Positions 1 to 8,097 of a stretch of 39,106 bases of DNA are shown here, piece by piece. Within the stretch, counting starts at the first letter, position 1; every line of letters begins with the position of its first letter. Under the pieces are notes generated by a model. It saw only the letters and a list, made by a program, of their open reading frames with translations. It searched no databases and was not told where the DNA came from. The stretch lies in NCBI RefSeq assembly GCF_010672455.1, contig NZ_JAAHGO010000009.1:19414-58519 (forward strand), read 5' to 3'. A program made the position numbers and the translations under genes. The DNA comes from Okeania sp. SIO2C9 (GTDB lineage: Bacteria > Cyanobacteriota > Cyanobacteriia > Cyanobacteriales > Microcoleaceae).

Positions 1-157
1 ACTACAGGTTGTGGATTTACTGTTTCCTGTACCGTAGTTGGTTGTGGCACTACAGGTTGTGGATTTACTGTTTCCTGTACCGTAGTTGGTTGTGGCACTA
101 CAGGTTGTGGATTTACTGTTTCCTGTACCGTAGTTGGTTGTGGCACTACAGGTTGTG
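1..157. repeat. 48-bp direct tandem repeat (3 full copies plus partial)
   Basis: Three identical 48-bp units at 1-48, 49-96 and 97-144, then a partial unit to about 157. The unit length is a multiple of three, so the array keeps the minus-strand reading frame and encodes the 16-residue protein repeat. Complete identity of the copies suggests recent expansion or gene conversion. Confidence 0.9.
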
Positions 158-188
158 ATGGCTCGTTTATTTGTTGTTTTTCTTCCAT
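1..188 (-). CDS. N-terminal part of a repeat-rich hypothetical protein (cut by window edge)
   Basis: Reading the minus strand from an ATG at 188 gives an open frame to the window edge, about 62 residues: MEEKQQINEPSQ followed by a 16-residue unit (PVVPQPTTVQETVNPQ) repeated at least three times. GAGGA lies 5-10 bases upstream of the ATG as a ribosome-binding site. The start of the protein is therefore a Pro/Val/Gln/Thr-rich, low-complexity, probably disordered segment; no domain is visible and the C-terminal part lies outside the window. There is no signal peptide, so it may be a cytosolic protein with a disordered head or linker. Function unknown. Confidence rests on the long open frame, the in-frame repeats and the good ribosome-binding site. 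Confidence 0.6.
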   Translation of the reverse strand, partial: MEEKQQINEPSQPVVPQPTTVQETVNPQPVVPQPTTVQETVNPQPVVPQPTTVQETVNPQPV

Positions 189-763
189 ATATCCTCAGTC
201 AAGAAATTTTAGTAAGTCTATCCTAATATCTTTAGATTTACTCATCTCCTCTATCCGGTCTCTTGGATTTTAGGGGATTTTGTTTTAAATTTGCCAGCAA
301 ATAATATATATAAATGTTTTTCCTGTCCTTGTTTAACAGATTAGATGAATTTACTTGCATCAAATCTTGAAGAAGTAGTCAGTAGTAGGGACGAATGGCC
401 ATTTCCCCCTACAGTAGGTTACAATGCTGTCGATAGGGGTGAGAATCCCTATCAAACCTTATTTGCACCTCCTGTAAGATGGGAACCTATCAGGGAAAAG
501 AGAATTTCAGAGGTTGAAAAAGAACAAGATGGATAATTTGGCACCAAAAAATAATCTAAAATATAAAATTTTTAGATTCATTCAAACAAAGTAAAATCAA
601 TCTCAAGTAGTAAGCCGATCCAAATTTTTTGCTACTGTTAAGGATATCGTTAAAATTGCTTAAGACCCGGATACCCGAAGAATGTTTTTGAAATTTTCTT
701 CTTCTGCAAATAAATGAAAATTGTCAGCTTAGAATCAACGCAGATTGACAATAAACAAAAATT

Positions 764-1348
764 ATGATTTATAAATCCAGATTAATAGAAACACTTACAG
801 GCAAAAATCGTGGTTTACTAGCAAGTAAAAATGACCAACAAGTAATTCTAGCAGCGATCGCTCAAGTAGAAGATTACAATCCAAACCCTTGTCCCTTTGA
901 AGCAAAAGAACTATTAAATGGCAATTGGCGATTACTTTATACTACCAGTCAAGAATTACTACGCATTGATAGTTTTCCTTTCCTGAAACTAGGGGAGATT
1001 TATCAATGTATCCGAGTCCAAGATACAGCAATCTATAATATTGCTGAAGTATCTGGTTTGCCTTTATTAGAAGGAATAGTTAGTGTTGTTGCTCAGTTTG
1101 AAGCTGTTTCCGAAAAGCGAGTAAATGTTAAATTTAATCGTTCAATTTTAGGTTTACAAAGTTTAATAGGTTATCAATCACCTAATAGATTAATTGCCGA
1201 AATAGAATCAGGGAAAAAATTTACTGCTGTTGATTTTAGTATACAAAACCGAGAACAAAAGGGATGGTTAGATATTACATATTTAGATGAAGATTTACGC
1301 ATTGGAAGAGGCAATCAAGGCAATGTATTTGTACTAACTAAAGTTTAA
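764..1348 (+). CDS. PAP/fibrillin family (plastoglobulin) protein
   Basis: A 194-residue protein with the two signatures of the plastid-lipid-associated/fibrillin family: NGNWRLLYTTS at residues 52-62 and a C-terminal DEDLRIGRGNQGNVFVL stretch (about 175-191). Family members are lipocalin-like proteins associated with thylakoid membranes and lipid droplets, linked to carotenoid and prenyl-lipid handling and protection from photooxidation. The length is typical and there is no signal peptide. The gene stands alone: about 540 bp of gene-free DNA follows, and the neighbour downstream is on the other strand. The substrate is unknown. Family assignment is firm; the role is inferred from the family. 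Confidence 0.85.
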   Translation: MIYKSRLIETLTGKNRGLLASKNDQQVILAAIAQVEDYNPNPCPFEAKELLNGNWRLLYTTSQELLRIDSFPFLKLGEIYQCIRVQDTAIYNIAEVSGLPLLEGIVSVVAQFEAVSEKRVNVKFNRSILGLQSLIGYQSPNRLIAEIESGKKFTAVDFSIQNREQKGWLDITYLDEDLRIGRGNQGNVFVLTKV

Positions 1349-1887
1349 TTAAGGTAATATACTAACTAATTTTTGTGAATGATGAGGAATACAGTTCAAA
1401 TATCTAAAAATTATTTTTACTTTATTTATAATTTATCGATTATTTTTAATTCTGAAATCCACTATACCTTATGTCAAAAATCAAAGCATTCGTAAAATAG
1501 TCTCCAAATTTATTTGTCTGCCTCTTATATGAAATCCGGCTATACAGTTATTGCACTTTTTATTTCCATTCAATGCAGACATAAAATGCCGGAATATCCC
1601 CAGATAATTCCCACTCTAATCCTTGCTTTTTATTGACTCGGTCTTCCTACAATAACTAATTTCCGAAGACTATATTAGTACCAATCATCAAAAAGAATGC
1701 TATGAAAAGGAAATTGGCAAGTTATGCAGTTCGATAGTTTCTCCAATCTTATTTGGTACTTAATCTATGTACATTAGTTTCTTTTTTTTCTTGCTTCTCT
1801 ACTTCTTTGCCTTGACTATTTTGCCATTACTCACTCAAATTGGTGGGCATTATCTTTGTGAATAAAGATATATTGAAGCATAATTAA
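1349..1887. other. Gene-free stretch between convergent genes
   Basis: AT-rich, with stops in all frames. Around 1678-1725 there is an ATACCAAT-like start followed by AAAAAGAATGCTATG, the left end of the family I element seen complete at 32102-32299. No terminator with a clear GC stem and T-run was seen for either flanking gene. Confidence 0.5.
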
Positions 1888-2469
1888 TTAGAACTCTTCT
1901 AACAGAGAACTTAAGCGCTGCAATAAAGGATCTGCATCAGTTGTAGATTGTTGAACAGATAAATCTTCTTCTGTTGGTTTAGTATTAGTAGGAGTTAATT
2001 CTTCTGACTCTTCTTGGGCTGATTTAGTAATAGGTATTTCTATCCGTGACAACTCTGTCTTAAAAGTCTCCATAACTTCGATGAATTTAGCATCTAAATT
2101 TAATTGGATTTGAGCCAACTGTTGATGCAATTGATTCAAGTGTTTTTTTAACTCACTTTCATTTGATTGAGATTTGTCATTAGATGTATTAAATTCATCA
2201 GAAACCAATTTTGTTTCTAACTCAGAAAAATGTTTGGTAAGCTTCTCATAAATTCTGTGCTCTAGCCGTTGTAAATTAGACGCAGATTTAGCTAATTCTG
2301 TCGATGATGAAGATACATCCAAAAATTGCCACAGAGCTTGTTTACAAAGATTGCTAAAAGTTCGATATTTTTGAGAATTTAACTCTTTTTCTATAGCTAC
2401 CAATAATTGCTTATCTGCTGCCTCTTCGGTAAAAAAGACTTCTTTTTTCTGATTTTTTTCCCAAAGCAT
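1888..2469 (-). CDS. Putative ParR-like / coiled-coil partner of the upstream actin-like ATPase
   Basis: A 193-residue acidic protein encoded downstream of a ParM-type ATPase on the same strand. Residues about 20-52 (LLVAIEKELNSQKYRTFSN followed by LCKQALWQFL) look like a short strand followed by two helices, as in ribbon-helix-helix DNA-binding proteins. The middle is a heptad-like helix rich in Leu, Glu and Gln (about 65-150), probably a coiled coil, and the tail is Ser/Thr/Glu-rich and disordered. In type II partition systems a small DNA-binding adaptor follows the actin-like gene, so an adaptor role is inferred from position and shape, not from a recognised family signature. It is separated from the ATPase by 205 bp holding two inverted repeats. 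Confidence 0.5.
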   Translation of the reverse strand: MLWEKNQKKEVFFTEEAADKQLLVAIEKELNSQKYRTFSNLCKQALWQFLDVSSSSTELAKSASNLQRLEHRIYEKLTKHFSELETKLVSDEFNTSNDKSQSNESELKKHLNQLHQQLAQIQLNLDAKFIEVMETFKTELSRIEIPITKSAQEESEELTPTNTKPTEEDLSVQQSTTDADPLLQRLSSLLEEF

Positions 2470-2493
2470 CAGGTAATATTTTTGTTAACTTAA

Positions 2494-2533
2494 CACGGGG
2501 ACAGAGAAAATTTATTTTCTACTGTGCCCCGTT
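2494..2533. repeat. Long inverted repeat upstream of the putative adaptor gene
   Basis: CGGGGACAG followed by AGAAAA on the left pairs with TTTTCT and ACTGTGCCCCG on the right, with two single-base bulges and a short loop (TTTA). The dyad lies between the actin-like gene and its partner, about 25-60 bp before the partner's ATG on the minus strand. It could be an operator/centromere site or an mRNA hairpin that sets the ratio of the two products. Confidence 0.6.
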
Positions 2534-2568
2534 ATTTTTTACTTCCAGATATAGAAAAAACTACACAG

Positions 2569-2623
2569 GAACCTCAGTGCTATACTCAATTATATATAAA
2601 CTAGATTTTAGCACCTGAGGTTA
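2569..2623. repeat. Second inverted repeat in the same intergenic gap
   Basis: AACCTCAGTGCTA on the left and TAGCACCTGAGGTT on the right are complementary except for one bulged base, enclosing about 27 AT-rich bases. A third AACCTCA occurs in direct orientation at about 2645. Repeated half-sites beside an actin-like partition gene are what a parC-type site would look like, but this is inference. Confidence 0.55.
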
Positions 2624-2674
2624 TCTAAAAATGCTTAGATTGTACAACCTCAAATATCTTTGTGATGTTAAAAC

Positions 2675-3769
2675 TTATCTAGATATTGCTAGTTGAGCCT
2701 CTCCATAAATATATTGTCCCAGAGCATTTGCTTCTCTAGGTGGTTGAGCTAAATGAGCATTGAGACCTGCCTCTTGTAATAACCTTTCCAAATCTTCCTG
2801 GAAAAAATCTGCACCACCGCCAGTCATAACAACATCTGTCACCCTTTCTGGTAGCCACTTAATCAAACGGTCACAGAGTTTAGTTGCAAAAACTTTACGC
2901 AACTCAGGGACAACACCATCAAGATTAATTGGTTTTGTCGCTCCTCTGGGACGATAGGAACGCTGGCCTTCTGGTTTATGGACTGCTTCTAGCAAATACA
3001 AAGACTGAGCATCTGCTCCCTCAATCTTAGAAGCCACATCTTCATAAAATTGGCTCATGGCAAAAGGTTCACTCTTAGAAGCAGCTCTAGCAAACCGAAA
3101 ACGGTCTACCATTAAGAAGTCTGTAGTTTGATGGCCAATATCAACAATAGCAAGAGATAGTTTGGGTAACTCTGGCTTAAATTCCTTGCCATTGTTAGCT
3201 TCACACCATAGCAAACTACCATATCCCTCTGGCATGACCCAAACCTTATTAATTCTAATTTCGGTAGGTTCGCTACCTCGATAAGACATTTTATGAGGAC
3301 ATTGTAATTGACTAACAATCTGTTCCTTTTCCTTTTCAAATTGCTCTTGGGAATAAAATGGTAAACCCATCACAACTGAAAATTCGCCTTTGAGCTGAAA
3401 ATAACCAGCACAGGCCAAGATTTTAATTAGAGCATCCTCGACTTTGGACTTGGCAAAAGAGCGTTCATCACCGAATAGATTGGCCCCGAAATCAGCAGCC
3501 AACTGACCTACAGCGTATCCAGAACCTTGATATTCTAGCCACATATCTAATAGTGGGTCTGTAGGTTTAGACTCAAAATTACCCGATCTGACCTGTTCTA
3601 AACTTAATTGTTTGACATTAGCTGGAATAAAAACTACACCATTTGGGGTCCGACTAACACAAGCTTTACTAGCTGTCCGTCCTAAGTCCACACTCAGGAT
3701 TGTTTTTTTACCCACACTAGGTGGTTTCTGGGTCAGCATTGCTGCTGCTGCTGGCTGTTTAATAACCAT
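2675..3769 (-). CDS. Actin-like ATPase, ParM family
   Basis: A 364-residue protein with the actin/Hsp70-fold nucleotide motifs in order: phosphate-1 DLGRTASK (28-35), phosphate-2 DIGHQTTDF (210-218) and adenosine motif VMTGGGAD (314-321). ParM-type proteins form dynamic filaments that push DNA apart in type II partition systems. The first 22 residues (Ala/Pro-rich) precede the fold; an internal Met at residue 11 is an alternative start. The small protein encoded 205 bp downstream is the obvious candidate adaptor. The flanking genes look chromosomal, so this may be a chromosomal relative of plasmid ParM rather than a plasmid segregation cassette. The family call is secure; the DNA-segregation role is inferred. 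Confidence 0.8.
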   Translation of the reverse strand: MVIKQPAAAAMLTQKPPSVGKKTILSVDLGRTASKACVSRTPNGVVFIPANVKQLSLEQVRSGNFESKPTDPLLDMWLEYQGSGYAVGQLAADFGANLFGDERSFAKSKVEDALIKILACAGYFQLKGEFSVVMGLPFYSQEQFEKEKEQIVSQLQCPHKMSYRGSEPTEIRINKVWVMPEGYGSLLWCEANNGKEFKPELPKLSLAIVDIGHQTTDFLMVDRFRFARAASKSEPFAMSQFYEDVASKIEGADAQSLYLLEAVHKPEGQRSYRPRGATKPINLDGVVPELRKVFATKLCDRLIKWLPERVTDVVMTGGGADFFQEDLERLLQEAGLNAHLAQPPREANALGQYIYGEAQLAISR

Positions 3770-4441
3770 TAGGCTGTATTACCTCACTAAACTTTTAAAT
3801 CAAAATACTACCGTTGTTAAAAATCCTAAGTTATAGATGAATTAAGACCTACGGTATTAAGCGAATAAAATCGCTGAATAAAATTAACATAGAAGGTAGA
3901 AGTAAAGTACTTTCAGAAGTTTCAGTCAACTGGAGAATACACACTCTATACTTTTACACCTTCACTTCTGCAGTACGGGGAGACTCCCATATCAGGTGTG
4001 ACACCTTCCTCTATTTCACACTTGTTTTAACAAGGGATTATTTTCAACCGAGCGATCGAAAGGTGGAGATTTTCAGACTTTCTCTAGATAGCTTTTTGGT
4101 CAAACCTATTCTTTTGAGCCGAGGACATATAGCTAATTAAATATAATATTAGATATTAGTCCGATCAAAATTATGATTAAAGCATCGTTTCACGAAGCTC
4201 CCTCCATTAATTAAACAAGTTAATGAAACTTTGCAAGAATTGTTATCAGAATTTCTAAGTTAATTAAAATAACTTTCCATGAACTTAGCATCTTAAGTTA
4301 AAAATGTTTAGCACATATAAAGGAAAAGGAAGAGGAAAAAAGTTGATTTTTTGACCGTGCGTCACTTCACTTCTTAAGGTAAGTGAAACATCTAGGGAAC
4401 TAGAGTAATTCCCTACTTCTGAGAAAATGACTTAATATTCA
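3770..4441. other. Gene-free stretch upstream of the actin-like gene
   Basis: AT-rich, with no open frame of note and no tRNA-like fold seen. Promoters for the minus-strand ATPase must lie near 3775-3900, but I could not identify a convincing -10/-35 pair. Confidence 0.4.
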
Positions 4442-4534
4442 CAGGACTTAGGCAGAGACTCTACATATAGGGATGGTGAATACCATTTACCCCTACAGAT
4501 GGTGGTTTAAAAGTAAATTTGCGTCCATTCCTGA
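4442..4534. mobile_element. Degenerate family C MITE-like element (copy C3)
   Basis: Begins AGGACTTAGGCAGAGACTC and ends AATTTGCGTCCATTCCTGA. The inside (CTCTACATATAG, ACCCCTACAGATGGTGGTT, AGTAAATTTGCG) matches the better preserved copy at 22802-22920, which has perfect inverted ends. The terminal repeats here have decayed. Confidence 0.7.
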
Positions 4535-4802
4535 TTCATTTAGAGATTTAACCTTAAATTAATACTTCCTTTTTAATATTCTTGATCATATCCTTCAGTT
4601 ATTTTTTCATCAAAACAGAGAATTTCAGTATTCTCTCCATCTATATATATATTGCTAACCCTAGCCTAAGATTGCTTCCATCGGGGATAACTCTAAAGGA
4701 ATTTCTAGTCCCCTAATGCAGGATGGCAGAAATAACTAACCAGTTACAAAATCCTAAAAGCCTTACCAATCAATACTTTTGACTGTCAGATGTGCGTCTT
4801 AC

Positions 4803-4823
4803 ATTCTGAGGGGACCTCAGAAT
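4803..4823 (+). promoter_or_regulatory. Perfect 9-bp hairpin in the ftsH upstream region
   Basis: ATTCTGAGG and CCTCAGAAT are perfectly complementary around a three-base loop. No T-run follows, so it is not an obvious terminator. It is one of several strong stems in the 500 bp before ftsH. Confidence 0.4.
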
Positions 4824-4929
4824 TACACACTCGATGCATGACTTCCGGGTAGCGGCACTAATTTGTTTGTCTCAATACCAGGAGATTTGTTCTGGAAGTC
4901 CAAGTAGTTGCCCTAATGTCTATTGTTAA

Positions 4930-4947
4930 GTTACATTTAGTTAAGAT
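4930..4947 (+). promoter_or_regulatory. HLR1-like site (possible RpaB binding site) upstream of ftsH
   Basis: GTTACATT, two bases, then GTTAAGAT. The known HLR1 element of cyanobacterial high-light genes is two (G/T)TTACA(T/A)(T/A) halves two bases apart; the first half here is perfect and the second matches 6 of 8. FtsH acting in photosystem II repair is a high-light gene, so the placement makes sense, but the second half is imperfect and the site lies about 335 bp before the start codon. Confidence 0.35.
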
Positions 4948-5010
4948 TATGAGTATTTCTTGGCCGCTGGACTAGTGGTGTCAGTGCCAGTAGCTGATGG
5001 GGGAAACCAC

Positions 5011-5052
5011 GGCAGTTGCTCCACTTGGGGGAGACCCCAAGACCGCACTGCC
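5011..5052 (+). promoter_or_regulatory. Two-tier hairpin in the ftsH leader
   Basis: An outer stem GGCAGT (5011-5016)/ACTGCC (5047-5052) encloses a strong inner stem CTTGGGG/CCCCAAG with a GAGA loop (5024-5041). The GGGGGAGACCCCAAGACCGC stretch is much more GC-rich than its surroundings and resembles an interspersed GC-rich element that I recall from other filamentous cyanobacteria. It may be a transcribed leader structure or a small repeat unrelated to ftsH. Confidence 0.45.
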
Positions 5053-5159
5053 TTCCCAAGACCGCCCTGGCTTAACTGTGGAGCAAACCTTTAGATCTGA
5101 AATGGTTTACCCCAAAGAAGGTAGCTGCATTGTTAGGGTTTCTGGAAGAGGCAGCAGGA

Positions 5160-5179
5160 CCCAAATAGTGATATTTGGG
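5160..5179 (+). promoter_or_regulatory. Perfect 8-bp GTGA-loop hairpin in the ftsH leader
   Basis: CCCAAATA, loop GTGA, TATTTGGG. It lies about 100 bp before the ftsH start and could act in the mRNA leader. Confidence 0.4.
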
Positions 5180-5280
5180 ACTCTCCGCCTTAAATCAAGT
5201 CAGGTGGGAAAAAATGTCAAAAGTGTAAAAAATTACACCAACTATTTCAATTCAATTTTACTAAAAGAGGCCAATAATTT

Positions 5281-7167
5281 ATGAAAATTTCTTGGAGAAC
5301 AATTGTACTTTGGAGCTTACCAGCTCTAGTCATCGGTTTTTTTGTCTGGCAAGGGGCATTTTCCCCAACAGTAGCAAACATGGGTAGCAATACCGCCAGC
5401 ACCCGGATGAGCTATGGTCGATTCTTGGACTACTTACAAGCAGACCGAGTGACAAGTGTAGACCTTTATGAAGGTGGCCGTACAGCTATTGTTGAAGCAG
5501 TCGATCCAGAACTAGATAATCGGGTCCAACGATTACGAGTAGATTTACCAGCCAATTCTCCAGACCTAATTTCTCGTCTGCGAGAGGCAAATATCAGCTT
5601 TGACAGTCATCCCCCACGCAATGAAGGGGCGATATGGGGCCTATTAGGAAATTTGATTTTCCCAGTTTTATTGATTGTCGGTCTGTTTTTCCTATTCCGT
5701 CGCTCCAGTAATGTTCCTGGTGGTCCTGGACAAGCAATGAATTTTGGTAAGTCTAAAGCCCGCTTTTCCATGGAGGCGAAAACAGGTGTATTGTTTGATG
5801 ATGTGGCTGGAGTTGATGAGGCCAAAGAAGAATTACAAGAAGTTGTGACTTTCCTCAAAAAACCAGAAAGATTTACTGCAGTTGGAGCGCGAATTCCTAA
5901 AGGTGTGCTTTTAGTTGGTCCTCCGGGAACTGGTAAAACTTTGTTGGCCAAGGCGATCGCTGGTGAAGCTGGTGTTCCATTTTTCAGTATTTCTGGTTCG
6001 GAATTTGTGGAAATGTTTGTGGGTGTGGGTGCTTCCCGCGTTCGCGACCTCTTCAAAAAAGCTAAGGAAAACGCTCCATGTATTATCTTTATTGATGAAA
6101 TTGATGCGGTGGGTAGACAACGTGGTGCTGGTATCGGTGGTGGTAACGATGAAAGGGAACAAACTCTTAACCAATTGTTGACAGAGATGGATGGTTTTGA
6201 GGGTAACACTGGTATCATTATTATTGCTGCTACTAACCGCCCTGATGTATTAGATTCTGCATTGTTACGTCCAGGCAGGTTTGACCGTCAAGTTGGTGTT
6301 GATGCTCCAGACATTAAAGGTCGTTTGTCAATTCTGGAAGTTCATGCTCGCGACAAAAAGATAAGTGAAGAAGTATCTCTAGATGCGATCGCTCGTCGTA
6401 CTCCTGGTTTTACAGGTGCAGATTTGGCCAACTTGTTGAATGAAGCTGCAATTCTAACTGCTCGTCGTCGTAAAGAAGCAATTACCATGCCGGAAATTGA
6501 TGATGCTGTAGACCGGGTGGTTGCAGGTATGGAAGGAACTCCACTCATGGATGGTAAGAGCAAGCGATTAATTGGTTATCACGAAATTGGTCATGCGATA
6601 GTTGGTACTTTGATCAAAGACCATGACCCGGTGCAAAAAGTTACTTTGATTCCCCGTGGTCAAGCTCGTGGTCTCACCTGGTTTATGCCTAGTGAAGACC
6701 AAGGTTTAATCTCCAGGTCACAAATTTTGGCTCGTATTACTGGTGCTCTTGGTGGTCGCGCTGCTGAGAAGGTTATTTTTGGTGATGCTGAGGTGACGAC
6801 TGGTGCTGGTAATGACCTTCAACAGGTTACGGGGATGGCACGTCAAATGGTGACTCGTTATGGTATGTCTGATCTCGGTCCGATGTCTCTGGAAACTCAA
6901 CAAAGTGAAGTGTTTTTGGGTCGGGACTTAATGACTCGTTCAGAATATTCTGATGAGATCGCTTCTCGTATTGATGATCAAGTTCGCACTATTGTTGAAC
7001 ATTGTTATGAACACGCTTGTAATATAATGCGTGAGAACCGGGTTGTTATAGATCGTTTAGTTGATTTGCTCGTTGAGAAAGAAACTATTGATGGTGATGA
7101 GTTCCGACAAATTGTGGCTGAGTACACTAATGTTCCAGAAAAAGAACGTTATGTTCCGATCATGTAA
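5281..7167 (+). CDS. ftsH: ATP-dependent zinc metalloprotease FtsH
   Basis: A 628-residue membrane AAA+ protease, the usual length for cyanobacterial FtsH. In order: TM helix about 7-27; lumenal/periplasmic domain 35-115; TM helix about 118-141; AAA module with Walker A GPPGTGKT (213-220), Walker B IIFIDEID (268-275) and second region of homology through ATNRPD and the RPGRFDR arginines (about 317-336); peptidase domain with zinc site HEIGH (434-438) and third ligand D512. It degrades damaged membrane proteins; cyanobacterial paralogs form hexamers that remove photodamaged D1 from photosystem II. The sequence resembles the thylakoid FtsH2/slr0228 type, but the paralog assignment is by recall. 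AAAGAGG precedes the ATG by about 13 bases. Gene-free DNA flanks both sides, so it is probably monocistronic with a long leader. Confidence 0.97.
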   Translation: MKISWRTIVLWSLPALVIGFFVWQGAFSPTVANMGSNTASTRMSYGRFLDYLQADRVTSVDLYEGGRTAIVEAVDPELDNRVQRLRVDLPANSPDLISRLREANISFDSHPPRNEGAIWGLLGNLIFPVLLIVGLFFLFRRSSNVPGGPGQAMNFGKSKARFSMEAKTGVLFDDVAGVDEAKEELQEVVTFLKKPERFTAVGARIPKGVLLVGPPGTGKTLLAKAIAGEAGVPFFSISGSEFVEMFVGVGASRVRDLFKKAKENAPCIIFIDEIDAVGRQRGAGIGGGNDEREQTLNQLLTEMDGFEGNTGIIIIAATNRPDVLDSALLRPGRFDRQVGVDAPDIKGRLSILEVHARDKKISEEVSLDAIARRTPGFTGADLANLLNEAAILTARRRKEAITMPEIDDAVDRVVAGMEGTPLMDGKSKRLIGYHEIGHAIVGTLIKDHDPVQKVTLIPRGQARGLTWFMPSEDQGLISRSQILARITGALGGRAAEKVIFGDAEVTTGAGNDLQQVTGMARQMVTRYGMSDLGPMSLETQQSEVFLGRDLMTRSEYSDEIASRIDDQVRTIVEHCYEHACNIMRENRVVIDRLVDLLVEKETIDGDEFRQIVAEYTNVPEKERYVPIM

Positions 7168-7312
7168 TTAAAGAAGCGGTCAGCGCTCAGCAATCAGCAG
7201 TCAGCAAGATTATTTTTTTAACGTTTAGAAGGGGTTAAACCTCTCCTAAACAATTCTGCTTATAGAAGCAGCGGACTTTAAAAGCTGATAGCTAGTAGTT
7301 AACTTCCCTGGC

Positions 7313-7346
7313 GGGAAGTCCCGCGCTCTCCCGCAGGGGAGCGTCG
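7313..7346. repeat. GC-rich hairpins resembling IS200/IS605-type end sequence
   Basis: GCGGGA/CCCGC around AGT, directly followed by CGCTCTCCC/GGGGAGCG around GCA. This GC-rich block in AT-rich DNA resembles the hairpin-bearing region found 3' of tnpB in cyanobacterial IS200/IS605 elements. No transposase reading frame remains nearby. Confidence 0.35.
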
Positions 7347-7502
7347 TATGGGAAAGCCAAGGCCAAGATTCGGATACCTTCATAAGCTAAACGTTCATAT
7401 GCCCTTGACAAGCTAGGTACATTTTGTTATTGTAAGGCCCAACACAGGGGGAGGACATCACCTCTGTCTAAACAGCGGTCAGGGTTTCCCAGACTGAAGA
7501 AT

Positions 7503-7532
7503 CCCGCGTTGTCCCGTAAGGGCAACGTCGGG
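7503..7532. repeat. Second GC-rich hairpin, possible IS200/IS605 right-end remnant
   Basis: CCCGCGTTG pairs with CAACGTCGGG (one bulge) and an inner CCC/GGG closes a GTAA loop. It is preceded by CAGACTGAAGAATCCCGCG, a sequence type I associate with the right end of IS605-family elements in cyanobacteria. Together with 7313-7346 it may be a solo transposon end left after loss of tnpB. Confidence 0.35.
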
Positions 7533-7550
7533 AGTATGTCAATTTAACAG

Positions 7551-7564
7551 GACTTACGCACTCA
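7551..7564. repeat. Solo left end of family C element
   Basis: CAGGACTTACGCA, identical to the terminal repeat of C1 and C2; no matching right end was found within a few hundred bases. Confidence 0.5.
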
Positions 7565-7590
7565 AGCAGGTTTCTGTTTAGCAGACCAAA

Positions 7591-7618
7591 GTAGGGACGT
7601 TCCATGGAACGTCCCTAC
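7591..7618. repeat. Perfect 28-bp palindrome
   Basis: GTAGGGACGTTCCA is followed by its exact reverse complement. Related palindromes of the same length and outer sequence (GTAGGG..CCCTAC) occur at 13901-13928, 14140-14167, 21031-21056 and 21843-21868. Confidence 0.85.
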
Positions 7619-7714
7619 AAAGTTTTGGTTGTGATGATGTGATTCATCAATCTGAAAAGTGTTTTCAGGGAATGAAAAAAATAAACTTCAGCATTTCTAG
7701 TCTCTGGTTTTATA

Positions 7715-7819
7715 TACAGCAGATTTCGGGAAAATGATGTACAAGATAAATCGTGAAAATATTGTAGTGCGGGCAAGATGCACGCGCGGGTGTACCTCAT
7801 AACAACGGAAAGTGCTGTA
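7715..7819. mobile_element. Family E MITE-like element (copy E1)
   Basis: Ends TACAGC and GCTGTA, with a core (AATGATGTACAAGAT, GAAAATATTGTAGTGCGGG, GGTGTACCTCA) shared with the copy at 8166-8273. Taking CAGC...GCTG as the ends leaves TA on each side in both copies, consistent with a TA target as used by IS630/Tc1-type transposases. Confidence 0.65.
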
Positions 7820-8097
7820 TAAAACAGTTGAAAATTTGTCATTGCGAAGATAGGAAGTAATTTCCTAAACCCGTGAGATTGCTATATTCTAATTTGAGTT
7901 TGTCCATAATATTTTTGACAAGTTAGGTTAATCTTGCATTATAATTTTAATCTAAAATAACTGTTATTTTTCTTTGCGTTAAGAACTGCAAGAGTTGCTT
8001 AAGACAAATAATTTGGTATTAGAGATAAGTTGATTTTATTTATTTCCTTGGACAGATAAAATCGTCTCTTTCTAAATTATTCCTGATAACTTTTTAC

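Noticed and set aside
345-536. 63-residue open frame
   Set aside because: It has no ribosome-binding site and runs across a decayed GTAGGG-type palindrome (about 388-413) and a second small dyad (ATAGGGG...CCCTAT), so it is probably repeat-derived.
4640-4980. Possible structural RNA gene upstream of ftsH
   Set aside because: One strong hairpin (4803-4823) is present, but I could not match it to a known RNA such as RNase P, SRP, tmRNA or 6S.
4997-5284. 95-residue open frame overlapping the ftsH start
   Set aside because: Its first third encodes the GC-rich hairpin element and the rest has no protein character; more likely a transcribed leader. The ATGA overlap with ftsH is noted under findings.
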